DNA of 64,000 nt from Ruminococcus sp. Marseille-P6503 (GCF_900604945.1 NZ_UWPB01000002.1:1116001-1180000); one strand, 5' to 3'. Counted from the stretch's first letter, positions 17,405 to 27,477 are shown. Made by a program: numbers and translations. The notes: generated by a model not told the origin, from the letters alone.

Positions 17405-17962
17405 ATGTCAAGTTCAACTGTAACAAAGGGGGCTCTTGCAGACGCGCTGAAAAAGCTGTGCAGGGAAAGACCCTTAGAAAAAATTTCAATTTCGGATATA
17501 ACCGGCGAGTGCGGATTGAACCGTCAGTCTTTTTATTATCATTTTCAGGATAAATATGAGCTGCTGGACTGGATATACTATAATGAGCTGTTTGTGCATT
17601 TTAACAGCGGCGTCGGCTTTCACAACTGGGAGAAAAGTCTTGAAGCGTTTCTGGTGAGCATGAAGAACGACAAGGGGTTTTATTGCAGCGCGCTGAAAAG
17701 CTCGGACAGAACGTTTGAAAATCATCTGTATAAGATAATGCACAGACTGTTCGTTAAGTTTATACATCACGCGGTAAAAAAGATGGCGACGAGAAGCAAG
17801 GCTGATTTCTTCGCGGATTATTATTCTCACGGTTTCTGCGGAGTTATTATCGACTGGGCGGTAAAGGGCATGAAGGAGCCGCCTGCCGTTCTGGTAAGCA
17901 GGATAAAGGAGCTTGCTTTTGAAAATGTGCTTATCGGTGAGGGCTTCAGGGAGAACCTTTAA
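17405..17962 (+). CDS. TetR/AcrR-family transcriptional regulator
   Basis: A 185-residue one-component regulator. The N-terminal HTH (residues 5-55) shows ISDITGECGLNRQSFYYHFQDKYELLDW, the standard TetR helix-turn-helix. The C-terminal all-helical domain resembles the DhaS/TetR_C group with a CGVIIDWAVKGM end. ATG 17405 follows AGAAAGG. The palindrome over its promoter is its probable operator, and the SDR gene 80 bp downstream is the likely co-regulated enzyme. The ligand is unknown. Confidence 0.88.
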   Translation: MSSSTVTKGALADALKKLCRERPLEKISISDITGECGLNRQSFYYHFQDKYELLDWIYYNELFVHFNSGVGFHNWEKSLEAFLVSMKNDKGFYCSALKSSDRTFENHLYKIMHRLFVKFIHHAVKKMATRSKADFFADYYSHGFCGVIIDWAVKGMKEPPAVLVSRIKELAFENVLIGEGFRENL

Positions 17963-18042
17963 AAGTCATTTTCGCTTCGTGCGGTCAAAGCTTGTTTTAA
18001 CGCCGCATTGATATGGTATTTTGTTTTGGAAAGGCTTGAATT

Positions 18043-18804
18043 ATGAAAAAAACGGCACTTGTAACGGGCGCAAGCTCAGGAATAGGACGTGAAATTGCTA
18101 TTGAGCTTAACAGGAGAGGATATGATCTGATTATATCCGCAAGACGAGAGGACAGGCTCAGGGAGCTTAAAGAACAGCTGAAAGGCGAAGTTACCGTTAT
18201 ACCCGCCGACCTTTCGGATACAGAGCAGTGCCGCGAGCTTTACCGCAAAGCGTCAGGGCGGAATGTGTCCGTACTGGTAAACAACGCAGGGTTCGGGGAT
18301 ATCGGTCAGTTCAGCAGCACCGACCTTGAAAAAGAACTGAAAATGATAGATGTGAACTGTAAGGCGGTGCATATTCTGACTAAGCTCTTTCTCAGGGATT
18401 TTCAAAAACGCAATCGCGGATATATACTGAATGTTGCGTCCTCCGCCGGACTTATGGCAGGAGGCCCTATGATGGCTTCCTATTACGCTACGAAATCCTA
18501 TGTGGTGAATATGACCTGCGCCGTAAACGAGGAGCTAAGGCGCGCGCGCAGCAGGGTTCAGCTGTCGGCGCTTTGTCCGGGACCTGTGGACACTGAATTC
18601 AACGACGTTGCCGGCTGCAGCTTCGGGGTAAAAAGCATAAGCCCCCGAATTTGCGCTGTAAATGCTGTAGACGGTCTTTTTGCAGGAAAAATGATTATTG
18701 TGCCTGAAAAGCTGCTGGGGGTAGGAACCGTAGCAGCCAGACTGCTGCCAAAGAGAGCTCTGCTCTTCATAACCGGAAACATTCAGCATAAAAAGATTAA
18801 ATAA
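18043..18804 (+). CDS. SDR-family oxidoreductase
   Basis: Classical SDR of 253 residues with TGASSGIGREIA at 8-19, VNNAGFGD near 83, NVASSAGLM near 130 and YYATKSYVV (active Tyr/Lys) near 148. It resembles the DltE/YqjQ-like group that acts on acyl or keto substrates; this is a tentative placement. AAAGG precedes ATG 18043. It follows a TetR regulator in the same direction, without an intervening terminator, so it is probably the regulated output gene. Confidence 0.87.
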   Translation: MKKTALVTGASSGIGREIAIELNRRGYDLIISARREDRLRELKEQLKGEVTVIPADLSDTEQCRELYRKASGRNVSVLVNNAGFGDIGQFSSTDLEKELKMIDVNCKAVHILTKLFLRDFQKRNRGYILNVASSAGLMAGGPMMASYYATKSYVVNMTCAVNEELRRARSRVQLSALCPGPVDTEFNDVAGCSFGVKSISPRICAVNAVDGLFAGKMIIVPEKLLGVGTVAARLLPKRALLFITGNIQHKKIK

Positions 18805-18889
18805 AAGCAGGGAGGCGGCGACAAAAATTCTGATGATTTTTTGTCAAATTTATATAAGAAAACGTTATCAAATTTGTTCAATAAGTCAG

Positions 18890-18918
18890 TTGAAATATAG
18901 AAAAAAATAAAGTACAAT
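18890..18918 (+). promoter_or_regulatory. Sigma-A promoter for the surface protein
   Basis: TTGAAA (18890-18895), 17 bp, TACAAT (18913-18918) in a very A/T-rich context. Confidence 0.8.
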
Positions 18919-18955
18919 ATAGATATACTTAATTTAGAAAGGAAGTTTTATATCT

Positions 18956-19945
18956 ATGAAACTCAGAAAGATTTTTGCAGGTATGGCTGCTTCTGCTATA
19001 GCTATGACTGCTTTTGCTGTTTCCGCTTCTGCATATAATGCAGGAATTGCTTTCCAGACTGCTGATACTTGGAACTTTCGTAACCCGTATTATGAGAACG
19101 GCGAGGAGAGCGGTGTAGCGCAGTTCCCGGCTAAGGCTGTCGGCGTTCAGGGCGGCGGATACGGTCTTGATACCGAAGCTAACTGCACGGACGTATCATT
19201 TGAATACGACGGTACTTATACTGTTTCTATCGCTACAAGCGGTACGATCAAAGAAGAGAATCCTGAATATGCTGATAAGGATGATAACGGCTTCTATCTT
19301 GACGAAGAGAAGACGCTTACAAGAGCAGGTTCTCCTTGGTCTATGCTGACTGCTTACGCTCCGGCAGAGTCTGAAGAGACTGAGATTACTCAGGATCAGA
19401 TCGAATGGGTTGGCGCAGATCCTGCTACAACTACAAAGTTCAATACGGTTCTTGTAACGACTGATATTCCTTGTACATACGACGACAACGATCAGCCTCT
19501 GGTTAACGATAAGGCAGTAACCGTTAAGGACGTTGTAGTTGATATGTGCGGTACTGAATATACACCTCAGGACGCGGTATGTTTCAAGTCTGATTCAGAT
19601 TATCTTACGATCGCTATTATCAATGCATACGGCGACAGCACGATTGATGAAACTGCCCTGCCTGCGCAGGACGGCAACATTTCTGTTACTTTCACGATCG
19701 AAGGCTTAGCTGAGGCTCCTGCTGAGGAAAGCAGCGCTGCGGATACAACCGAGTCTGAGGCAGCTTCTTCTGCGGATTCCGCTACGACTTCAACATCAGC
19801 TTCTACATCGAAGCCGTCTACAACCACTTCTACAGCTAACGGCACTTCCGACAATACCAACCAGCCTACCGGCGCCGCTGCAGGTATCGCTCTTGCAGGT
19901 ATCGCTCTTGCAGGCGCTGCTATCGTAGTTGCTAAGAAGAAATAA
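18956..19945 (+). CDS. Secreted cell-surface protein with sorting-like C-terminus
   Basis: A 329-residue exported protein. A signal peptide (1-26, cleavage after VSASA) leads into a soluble acidic beta-rich domain (27-255) of no family I recognise. A Ser/Thr-rich linker (258-305) is followed by NQPTG, an Ala/Gly-rich hydrophobic helix and a VAKKK tail. That end resembles the NPxTG-type sorting signals common in Ruminococcus surface proteins, with Gln in place of the usual residue. Codons are unusually GCT/ACT-rich compared with neighbours, suggesting high expression. It has a promoter, a GAAAGGAAG site and a strong terminator of its own. Confidence 0.8.
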   Translation: MKLRKIFAGMAASAIAMTAFAVSASAYNAGIAFQTADTWNFRNPYYENGEESGVAQFPAKAVGVQGGGYGLDTEANCTDVSFEYDGTYTVSIATSGTIKEENPEYADKDDNGFYLDEEKTLTRAGSPWSMLTAYAPAESEETEITQDQIEWVGADPATTTKFNTVLVTTDIPCTYDDNDQPLVNDKAVTVKDVVVDMCGTEYTPQDAVCFKSDSDYLTIAIINAYGDSTIDETALPAQDGNISVTFTIEGLAEAPAEESSAADTTESEAASSADSATTSTSASTSKPSTTTSTANGTSDNTNQPTGAAAGIALAGIALAGAAIVVAKKK

Positions 19946-19966
19946 TTAATTTCTATAGAATTTTCA

Positions 19967-19996
19967 AAGAACTCCGGCTTCGGAGTTCTTTTTTTA
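19967..19996 (+). terminator. Strong intrinsic terminator
   Basis: AAGAACTCCG (19967-19976), GCTT loop, CGGAGTTCTT (19981-19990), then a run of Ts. Confidence 0.93.
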
Positions 19997-20048
19997 TGTG
20001 AAAACTGATGAATTTACAGCGTTCGTCTAAAAAAATCAAATTTAGCTA

Positions 20049-20077
20049 TAGACAAAGCCGGCGATTTATAGTATAAT
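20049..20077 (+). promoter_or_regulatory. Sigma-A promoter for rsmD-coaD
   Basis: TAGACA (20049-20054), 17 bp, TATAAT (20072-20077). Confidence 0.8.
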
Positions 20078-20109
20078 TAATACATAATTTAGTTATTGAG
20101 GTTTGTTTT

Positions 20110-20664
20110 ATGAGAGTTATTACCGGAGCTGCCAGAGGAAAGAAGCTGAAAACTCTGGACGGACTGGATGTACGTCCTACTTCCGATATGGTCAAAGAGG
20201 CTATTTTTTCGATCATACAGTTTGACTGCCCCGGAGCCAGCGTTTTGGATCTGTTTGCCGGAAGCGGTCAGCTTGGAATAGAAGCGCTGAGCAGGGGGGC
20301 GTCGCACTGCGTTTTTATTGATAAAAACAGAAGCGCTGTGGATATAGTGAAGGATAACCTGAATAAATGCGGCTTTGTTCAGTCTGCAAGGGTGCTTAAT
20401 ATGGACAGTCTTGAGTATCTTAAGGTCGCTAAGCCAGGCTTCGATATAGCGCTGCTTGATCCTCCTTACAGAACGGGGCTGCTGGAAAAGGCGCTGCCGG
20501 AGCTGGACCAAAAAATGAATCCGGGCGGTCTGGCAGTGTGCGAGCATGAGAAAGAGCTGACGCTTAACGACAGCTACGGAAGATTAACTGTAAGAAAACG
20601 CTATAAGTACGGGAAGATCGCTGTGACGGTTTATAAAATACCCGATGAGGAAGATGAGGTATAA
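20110..20664 (+). CDS. rsmD: 16S rRNA (guanine966-N2)-methyltransferase
   Basis: Methylates G966 of 16S rRNA from SAM; 184 residues. RVITGAARGKKL opens the protein, DLFAGSGQLGIEALSRGA (about 46-63) is the SAM site and LLDPPYR (about 117-123) the catalytic DPPY. Start ATG 20110 follows GAGG. The stop abuts coaD directly (0 nt between), the common Firmicute rsmD-coaD pair. Confidence 0.95.
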   Translation: MRVITGAARGKKLKTLDGLDVRPTSDMVKEAIFSIIQFDCPGASVLDLFAGSGQLGIEALSRGASHCVFIDKNRSAVDIVKDNLNKCGFVQSARVLNMDSLEYLKVAKPGFDIALLDPPYRTGLLEKALPELDQKMNPGGLAVCEHEKELTLNDSYGRLTVRKRYKYGKIAVTVYKIPDEEDEV

Positions 20665-21174
20665 ATGAGAATTGCTGTTTGTCCCGGAAGCTTTGATCCC
20701 GTAACGGTAGGACATCTGGACATAATAAACCGCGCTTCAAAGCTTTTTGATAAGGTAATCGTGCTTGTGTCCTTCAATGCAAGCAAAACTGCGTCAAGCT
20801 TTATGATCACAGAGCGGATGCAGATGATAAGATCCGTGACCGGACATCTTGATAACGTTGTGGTGGACTGCAACGAGGGACTGCTTGCCGAGTATCTGAA
20901 GCAAACGGGAGCGTGCGCGATCGTCAAGGGTCTGCGGGCGGTATCCGACTTTGAATATGAATTTCAGATGGCTTTGGCAAACAAAAAGCTGTACGCCGAC
21001 GCGGAAACGGTGTTTCTCACCACCAGCAGCGAAAATATGTATCTTTCGTCAAGCGTGGTAAAGGAAATTGCCAGCCTTGGAGGAGATATAAGCGGATTTG
21101 TTCCGCCTGAAATACTTGATTTTATTACCGAGCGTCTTGCCGGGAATATAAGGAATAATGAAAGGAAGTCATAA
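20665..21174 (+). CDS. coaD: Phosphopantetheine adenylyltransferase
   Basis: Transfers AMP from ATP to 4'-phosphopantetheine, the penultimate step to CoA; 169 residues. CPGSFDPVTVGHLDII (5-20) carries the nucleotidyltransferase TxGH motif. VKGLRAVSDFEYE and YLSSSVVKEIASLGGDISGFVP complete the family pattern. ATG 20665 immediately follows the rsmD stop, with GATGAGG inside rsmD as its ribosome site. Confidence 0.97.
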   Translation: MRIAVCPGSFDPVTVGHLDIINRASKLFDKVIVLVSFNASKTASSFMITERMQMIRSVTGHLDNVVVDCNEGLLAEYLKQTGACAIVKGLRAVSDFEYEFQMALANKKLYADAETVFLTTSSENMYLSSSVVKEIASLGGDISGFVPPEILDFITERLAGNIRNNERKS

Positions 21175-21175
21175 A

Positions 21176-21667
21176 ATGAACATTGAAGAAATTCTGGATC
21201 TGATGGACGGTTTGCTTGATAAGTCCTCGTCTGTACCCTTTTCAAACAAGAAGATGATCGACTGCGAGCAGATGAGAGAGTATATCGACAGTATAAGACT
21301 TAATATGCCCGGAGAGATCAAGAGAGCAAAGGATATGACCCGCGACAAAAACAATATTATATCCGAGGCCAATAAAAAATCCGAGGAGATAATAAGAAAG
21401 GCTGAGGAGCGCGCCAAGGTTCTGGTTTCCGAGCAGGAAGTAATCAAGCAGGCTACGGATATAGCCAAGGAGCAGCTTAAGCGCGCAAAAGAGCAGGCTG
21501 ACGAAATCGTTGCTCAGGCCGTTGCGAAGGACAAGGATATTAGAAACGCGCTTGCCGCGAATCTTGATAAGGTTCTTTCTGACGCCGAGGCTGTGCTTAA
21601 CAAGAGCCTCTCGGATGTTACGTCCACTAAAGCTGCCGTATTGAAAATAGGCTCACCTAAAAATTGA
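21176..21667 (+). CDS. Coiled-coil protein of the coaD operon
   Basis: A 163-residue, strongly charged, helical protein with no membrane segment. Residues about 45-120 are Lys/Glu/Ala heptad-like (SEEIIRKAEERAKVLVSEQE), resembling the peripheral stalk/E-subunit type of coiled coil. It has no catalytic motif. AAAGGAAG precedes ATG 21176; an in-frame ATG at 21158 lies before that site. It begins 1 nt after coaD, so it is in the same operon; the function is unknown. Confidence 0.75.
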   Translation: MNIEEILDLMDGLLDKSSSVPFSNKKMIDCEQMREYIDSIRLNMPGEIKRAKDMTRDKNNIISEANKKSEEIIRKAEERAKVLVSEQEVIKQATDIAKEQLKRAKEQADEIVAQAVAKDKDIRNALAANLDKVLSDAEAVLNKSLSDVTSTKAAVLKIGSPKN

Positions 21668-21680
21668 TGTGCATATATAA

Positions 21681-21719
21681 ACAAAAGCTGATTCGTTTGA
21701 TGAATCAGCTTTTGTTTTA
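21681..21719. terminator. Bidirectional terminator
   Basis: ACAAAAGCTGATTC (21681-21694) pairs perfectly with GAATCAGCTTTTGT (21702-21715), giving U-rich 3' ends on both strands between convergent genes. Confidence 0.9.
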
Positions 21720-21754
21720 GTTTTGCATTTGTATTATGCAGCCTTAAATTCCGG

Positions 21755-23425
21755 CTAAATTATATCGTTGAGCCTGAGCAGTACATAAACTATACAGCAG
21801 ACGGCCAGTATAACTGATAAAGAAACAAGAGATTTTACTGACGCTTTCTTCTGCTGCTTCTGTTTTTTGAATTCTTCGATAGCGTCCGGCTCGAATGAAT
21901 CCCTGGAGGTTTTTCCCCCTATCGACGGGTTAAGCATATCGTCGATTTTTATATTGCGGAATTTTTCTTCCCGTGAAATTTTATTCGCTTCGCCGGAATT
22001 ATCCGTTTCATAAGGAGAAGCGAGCAGCGACGAATCGTACTTTTTCATGTTTATATCGTCCATCGTCAGCTCTGCCTCGGCGGTGTTTTTCAGGCTGTCG
22101 CCGTTATCAAAAACGCGTCTGGTATCAACGTCCTTCATCATCTGGTTTTTGCTGCGGTTAGCCCTGAGCATTTGAATAAGCGCTTCGGTATAAAGATTGT
22201 TTTCCTCATCAGGCTCGTCTGTAAGGACTATATCGGTCGAATCGCCTTCAATGTAATCCGAATTGTCGATCAGGCTTGTTCGGTTTTTCTTTATCTTAAG
22301 CTTGGGAGCAGTTTTTACTTCCGGCGCAGATTGTTTGTTTACGGCGTCGTTTTCAGCTTCGGGCGGATTCTGAATGTAGGAATCGTCGTCCTCTTCATGA
22401 AAGGTTTTAAAGGTTATCGGTTTTCTCAGAAGCTTAGGCTCGTTATATTCCTCGTCGTCTTCATAGTCCGGCCCTGAAAAAGTCCTGAATGAAGATATGT
22501 CAGCTTCGTTCTGGGAGCCGAAAGAGTTCTGCTCAGAATGATTATCTTCGTCTGCCGCGTCGGACTCATCGGCTGCGGCTATAATGCTTTCTGCTTTGAT
22601 CGGAGCGGACGCGACTGAAAATTCATTATTCTCAATATCCGCGTTATTTTCTGATTCAAATGAAACCATCTTTCCGCTGGAAATATCAAAATACTCGTCT
22701 CCGTCCTTGAGCGCGATTTTGAGCTTGGGAGGCTTTTCTCCGTCTTTGGGTATATTTGCCTGAGGTATTTCTATATACGGAAATTCCTCGTTGAAATTTA
22801 TACCCTTTGCTTTCAGTATATCCGTCGCCGTGCGGCATTTCATCGAGCCTCTGACAAGCTCCTTAATAGGAAGCAGTATAATTTCGCAGAAAGTAGTGTA
22901 AAACGATTTGTAGACCGTAAGCTGCCGGTCTATCATCTCGGCGGGAAATCTGTCGTCAAAATACTTGGTCCAGTTATCCGATGTGGACGCTATCATTCTG
23001 TCAATATATTCCGCAAGCTGTATCCAGAGCTGGGTCTCCTCCATTTCACCGTCGTTTATGACCAGCCACATATAGCATCTGAGGAAGCAGTCGTAGCAGC
23101 TTATATCGCGGAGGTTAAGAGCGACGTCGTCGATATTCAGAGCGGCGGTAAACTGACTGTCGGCGTATGCAAAGCATCTGTAGCCGTTGCTGGCAAGCTT
23201 TGCATATGCATTTTTTACAGATCCGATATCTCTGGAAAAGGGCGGAAGCGATGAAAAATCAAACGGAGAGACGAACCCGTTTATAGCTCCGGTTTCGTTT
23301 AATTTTAATATTTCGGCATATGCGTCGTTGATTTCCGACTGTGAAGCGTTTACCGGAACTCCGAGAATTCTGAACGGATTGCAGGCGAACAGCTCGGTTG
23401 CTGTGATTCCAAGTTTGCTGGGCAA
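21755..23425 (-). CDS. Tail-anchored protein with J-domain-like N-terminus
   Basis: A 556-residue protein of unknown function. Residues about 14-80 resemble the start of a J domain (NPFRILGVPVNASQSEINDAY), but no HPD tripeptide is visible, so Hsp70 stimulation is doubtful. Next comes a helical Cys-containing region (80-200) and a long acidic, disordered central part (240-500). A Lys-rich stretch leads to one C-terminal helix (about 533-552, SLVSLSVILAVCCIVYVLL) that should anchor it with the bulk in the cytosol. Start TTG 23425 has AAGGGGGAA at 23431-23439. It is divergent from the unknown gene at 23716. Confidence 0.65.
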   Translation of the reverse strand: MPSKLGITATELFACNPFRILGVPVNASQSEINDAYAEILKLNETGAINGFVSPFDFSSLPPFSRDIGSVKNAYAKLASNGYRCFAYADSQFTAALNIDDVALNLRDISCYDCFLRCYMWLVINDGEMEETQLWIQLAEYIDRMIASTSDNWTKYFDDRFPAEMIDRQLTVYKSFYTTFCEIILLPIKELVRGSMKCRTATDILKAKGINFNEEFPYIEIPQANIPKDGEKPPKLKIALKDGDEYFDISSGKMVSFESENNADIENNEFSVASAPIKAESIIAAADESDAADEDNHSEQNSFGSQNEADISSFRTFSGPDYEDDEEYNEPKLLRKPITFKTFHEEDDDSYIQNPPEAENDAVNKQSAPEVKTAPKLKIKKNRTSLIDNSDYIEGDSTDIVLTDEPDEENNLYTEALIQMLRANRSKNQMMKDVDTRRVFDNGDSLKNTAEAELTMDDINMKKYDSSLLASPYETDNSGEANKISREEKFRNIKIDDMLNPSIGGKTSRDSFEPDAIEEFKKQKQQKKASVKSLVSLSVILAVCCIVYVLLRLNDII

Positions 23426-23619
23426 AATAATTCCCCCTTAATTGTGAGTAAAATAAAAAAATTATAAAATTGTATATTCTTTTACTTATATTCTATTGTA
23501 TCAAATTTTGCTTGCGCATATGTCAATATATTGTTAATAATACACAATAAAACTGTGAATTTACTGAATTTCATACAAAAATGAGCGTTTAAATTTTCAG
23601 AAAAAAAGTACAAAAATTA

Positions 23620-23648
23620 TTGCAATTTATATTTAAATGCGGTATAAT
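23620..23648 (+). promoter_or_regulatory. Sigma-A promoter
   Basis: TTGCAA (23620-23625), 17 bp, TATAAT (23643-23648). The rest of the 23426-23715 divergent gap is very A/T-rich; I could not place a clean minus-strand promoter. Confidence 0.75.
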
Positions 23649-23715
23649 TATAAAGATATAGTATGTGCTTTAGGCACTTTATTGGTATCGTAAAAAATTC
23701 AAGGGGGAAGTTTTT

Positions 23716-24459
23716 ATGGCATTATTCGGACATAAAAAACGAACTGAAGAAACTAAAGGTGCTCCTAAAGCGCAGATAAACCCGGACGATATCTGGAATA
23801 CGCCTGTCAGAAAAAAGCCGGACGGCTCGGAAACCGTTGTTATTAAAGAGAGTAAATATGACGAGCCGTCTGCTGAAACGGTCGGACCGGCGGCTATAGA
23901 CCCTGAAACTATAAGAAAAAAAATGGAGCAGCTTGAAACGGAGCTGGAGGCTCAGAAAAACAAGCCTGTTAAAACTTATATTGATTACGATGTTGATCCG
24001 GTGTTCATTGACGAGGTGCTGAGCGCGCAGGAAGCGTATGAGAAGCGGTATGAGATCGAGCATAAGCGTTATATTGAAACTCATGTTCAGGATATTGCTT
24101 CGGCTGACGCTGACGATATAGACAGAAAAGTAAATCAGATGCTTGATGAAACGGCAAAACGCGCTCAGGCAGTAAGGGACAAGAACTACGGGATTGAGCA
24201 GGTGGACGGAGAAGAGGTATCAAGGGGGCTTTCTCAGCTTAAAGATCCTAAGGATGTAACCAAGGATAAGAACTTTAAGAATATCGAAGCCGTTCCTGAT
24301 GAGCTGATGAGCGGAGTAGAGGATTACATACGAAATGAGCTGGACACAAGAGTTTGTGCGGAAGCTGACGACGGAATCGAGGAGATTACCGCTGAGCAGG
24401 CGGCGGCTAAAACGCAGGAATTTCTTGAAAAATATAAAGACAGAAAAATCAATAAATAG
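23716..24459 (+). CDS. Unknown acidic helical protein
   Basis: A 247-residue soluble protein rich in Glu, Asp and Lys; residues 60-130 are predicted helical and coiled-coil-like (ETIRKKMEQLETELEAQKNK). No known domain was recognised and there is no signal peptide or membrane helix. AAGGGGGAAG precedes ATG 23716. The next unknown gene starts 14 nt after its stop, so the two are co-expressed. Both lie divergently from the J-domain-like gene, suggesting a small functional cluster. Confidence 0.6.
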   Translation: MALFGHKKRTEETKGAPKAQINPDDIWNTPVRKKPDGSETVVIKESKYDEPSAETVGPAAIDPETIRKKMEQLETELEAQKNKPVKTYIDYDVDPVFIDEVLSAQEAYEKRYEIEHKRYIETHVQDIASADADDIDRKVNQMLDETAKRAQAVRDKNYGIEQVDGEEVSRGLSQLKDPKDVTKDKNFKNIEAVPDELMSGVEDYIRNELDTRVCAEADDGIEEITAEQAAAKTQEFLEKYKDRKINK

Positions 24460-24473
24460 TTTTATTAGGAGCG

Positions 24474-24992
24474 ATGAAATTGTTAATAAATACAGATAAC
24501 CCTATTATTAAGTATTCCGGAAAGGGCAAGCCTTTTCAGTATGATAAGCTGTTTTATGCAACGCTTAACGATTATATTCTTGAGTATAAGAACGCTCGGC
24601 TGGATAAGCTTACGGATCAGGACGCTTCTATCTGCCTTGCGCGGATAATCAGAAAAATGGAGGTAAACGACGTTCCTGTGCAGGAGTTTTTTCACGAGGA
24701 GCTTGAAAAGTGGTCGGCGCTTGACAATTATACAAAGATACTGAATCTGTGCGATCTTATGGCAAGAGATATGTTCTGCTGTTTCGATAAAAACAGGTAT
24801 GATGAAAACGGCGGTTTTGCTGTTGTAGACAGGATATACTGCGTCAATAACGACGGGGAAAGAGATTATATCTACTGTGAGGACATGGTGAAAAGCAATA
24901 TCTTTTCCAAAAAGAAGCTGTCGCCTGAATCTGAGTATTTTAAGCAGCTTATGGAATTCAACAAGCAGGGAAAGCTTCCTAAGTCAAAATAG
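24474..24992 (+). CDS. Unknown 172-residue protein
   Basis: Soluble, mixed alpha/beta protein (MKLLINTDNPIIKYSGKGKP start) with several aromatic and Asp residues and a CCFDKNRYDENGGF loop near 103. I do not recognise the family. AGGAG precedes ATG 24474 closely; TTG 24480 is an alternative start two codons in. It is the second gene of the 23716 operon. The ppiB leader begins about 30 bp downstream with no terminator visible. Confidence 0.6.
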   Translation: MKLLINTDNPIIKYSGKGKPFQYDKLFYATLNDYILEYKNARLDKLTDQDASICLARIIRKMEVNDVPVQEFFHEELEKWSALDNYTKILNLCDLMARDMFCCFDKNRYDENGGFAVVDRIYCVNNDGERDYIYCEDMVKSNIFSKKKLSPESEYFKQLMEFNKQGKLPKSK

Positions 24993-25026
24993 GAAACGAT
25001 CCTGCTGGTATTATAACATTATGAAA

Positions 25027-25066
25027 CGGAGGTCGTCCATGCTTTTAAAAGTATGGAAAATGTATT
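25027..25066 (+). promoter_or_regulatory. SD-hairpin-10-nt start element before ppiB
   Basis: CGGAGG (25027-25032) is followed 4 nt later by CCATGCTT (25037-25044) pairing with AAGTATGG (25049-25056), eight pairs including one G-U, loop TTAA. Exactly 10 nt then lead to ATG 25067. The upstream 14-mer TATGAAACGGAGGT is identical to that before the SDR gene at 1230. Confidence 0.55.
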
Positions 25067-25080
25067 ATGGTAGTAATTGA
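25039..25080 (+). CDS. Possible 13-residue leader peptide
   Basis: ORF MLLKVWKMYYGSN starts 6 nt after CGGAGG, within the hairpin arm, and stops 14 nt inside ppiB in another frame. It would allow termination-reinitiation coupling, as an alternative to a direct hairpin-shortened SD. Confidence 0.3.
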   Translation: MLLKVWKMYYGSN

Positions 25081-25537
25081 AATGGAAAACGGAAAGAAAA
25101 TAAAAATCGAGCTTTATCCTGATGTTGCTCCTATAACAGCGGCAAATTTTGAAAAGCTTGTTAAAGAAGGCTTTTATGACGGATTGATTTTTCACAGGGT
25201 CATCAAAGGCTTCATGATTCAGGGCGGCTGCCCTCAGGGAACGGGAATGGGAGGCCCAAAGGAGCGTATCAAGGGAGAGTTTCTTGCAAACGGCGTTCCC
25301 AATAGTCTTAAGCATACAAGAGGCGTTGTTTCAATGGCCCGCTCTCAGGATCCAAATTCCGCCGGCTCCCAGTTTTTCATAATGCATGAGGATGCGCCGC
25401 ACCTTGACGGACAGTACGCCGCATTCGGAAAGGTTGTCGAGGGAATGGATGCCGTTGACGAAATAGCAAATATCAAAACCGATTTCAGAGATAAGCCTGT
25501 TGTTCCTCAGGTCATGAAAAAGGTTACTGTTGAATAA
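25067..25537 (+). CDS. ppiB: Cyclophilin-type peptidyl-prolyl isomerase
   Basis: Catalyses cis-trans isomerisation of Xaa-Pro bonds; 156 residues, cytosolic (no signal peptide). Cyclophilin landmarks: FHRVIKGFMIQGGCPQGTG near 45-63 with the catalytic Arg, GVVSMARSQDPNSAGSQFFI near 87-106, and LDGQYAAFGKVVEGMD near 114. ATG 25067 fits the family N-terminus (MVVIEMENGKKIKIELYPD) but has no SD at normal distance; see the start element. A strong terminator follows. Confidence 0.95.
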   Translation: MVVIEMENGKKIKIELYPDVAPITAANFEKLVKEGFYDGLIFHRVIKGFMIQGGCPQGTGMGGPKERIKGEFLANGVPNSLKHTRGVVSMARSQDPNSAGSQFFIMHEDAPHLDGQYAAFGKVVEGMDAVDEIANIKTDFRDKPVVPQVMKKVTVE

Positions 25538-25545
25538 GACGCGCA

Positions 25546-25579
25546 AGGGCTTTTCGGATTTCGGAAAGCCCTGTTTTTG
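25546..25579 (+). terminator. ppiB terminator
   Basis: A 10-bp stem (25546-25555 with 25563-25572, one G-U), loop GGATTTC, then GTTTTT. Confidence 0.9.
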
Positions 25580-25746
25580 GCCGTCATATAAATTGTGCAG
25601 GTAAGGAACCTCCGGCTTATCTTCTGCGGAGAGGAATTTGTATTTGCTGCGTATGGATTCTTTAGCTAAGTTAAGCTTTCCGGCGGATAAATTATTATTC
25701 ATAGTTTATTTACTTGTGAAAAGGCTGTGGTTTTTGCATAACCCTC
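25580..25746. other. Intergenic gap ppiB-pyrG
   Basis: No gene or RNA recognised between the ppiB terminator and the pyrG promoter. A minus-strand reading frame here lacks a ribosome site. Confidence 0.5.
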
Positions 25747-25775
25747 TTGCTTTCTGTCGTAAAATTTGGTATAAT
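25747..25775 (+). promoter_or_regulatory. Sigma-A promoter for pyrG
   Basis: TTGCTT (25747-25752), 17 bp, TATAAT (25770-25775). The 80-nt leader does not show the C-rich start used for Bacillus pyrG attenuation, so that mechanism is not supported. Confidence 0.75.
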
Positions 25776-25852
25776 CATATGTAAGGTTTATTTTGTTCCG
25801 GAAAAGTGTTTTTTGCGGAAGCGTATGATATATTTATTCTGTTCGGAGGTAA

Positions 25853-27469
<1,617 letters not shown>

Positions 27470-27477
27470 ATAACGCG

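Noticed and set aside
25583-25702. Minus-strand ORF in the ppiB-pyrG gap
   Set aside because: No SD before its ATG; most of it is antisense to ppiB and crosses the ppiB terminator.
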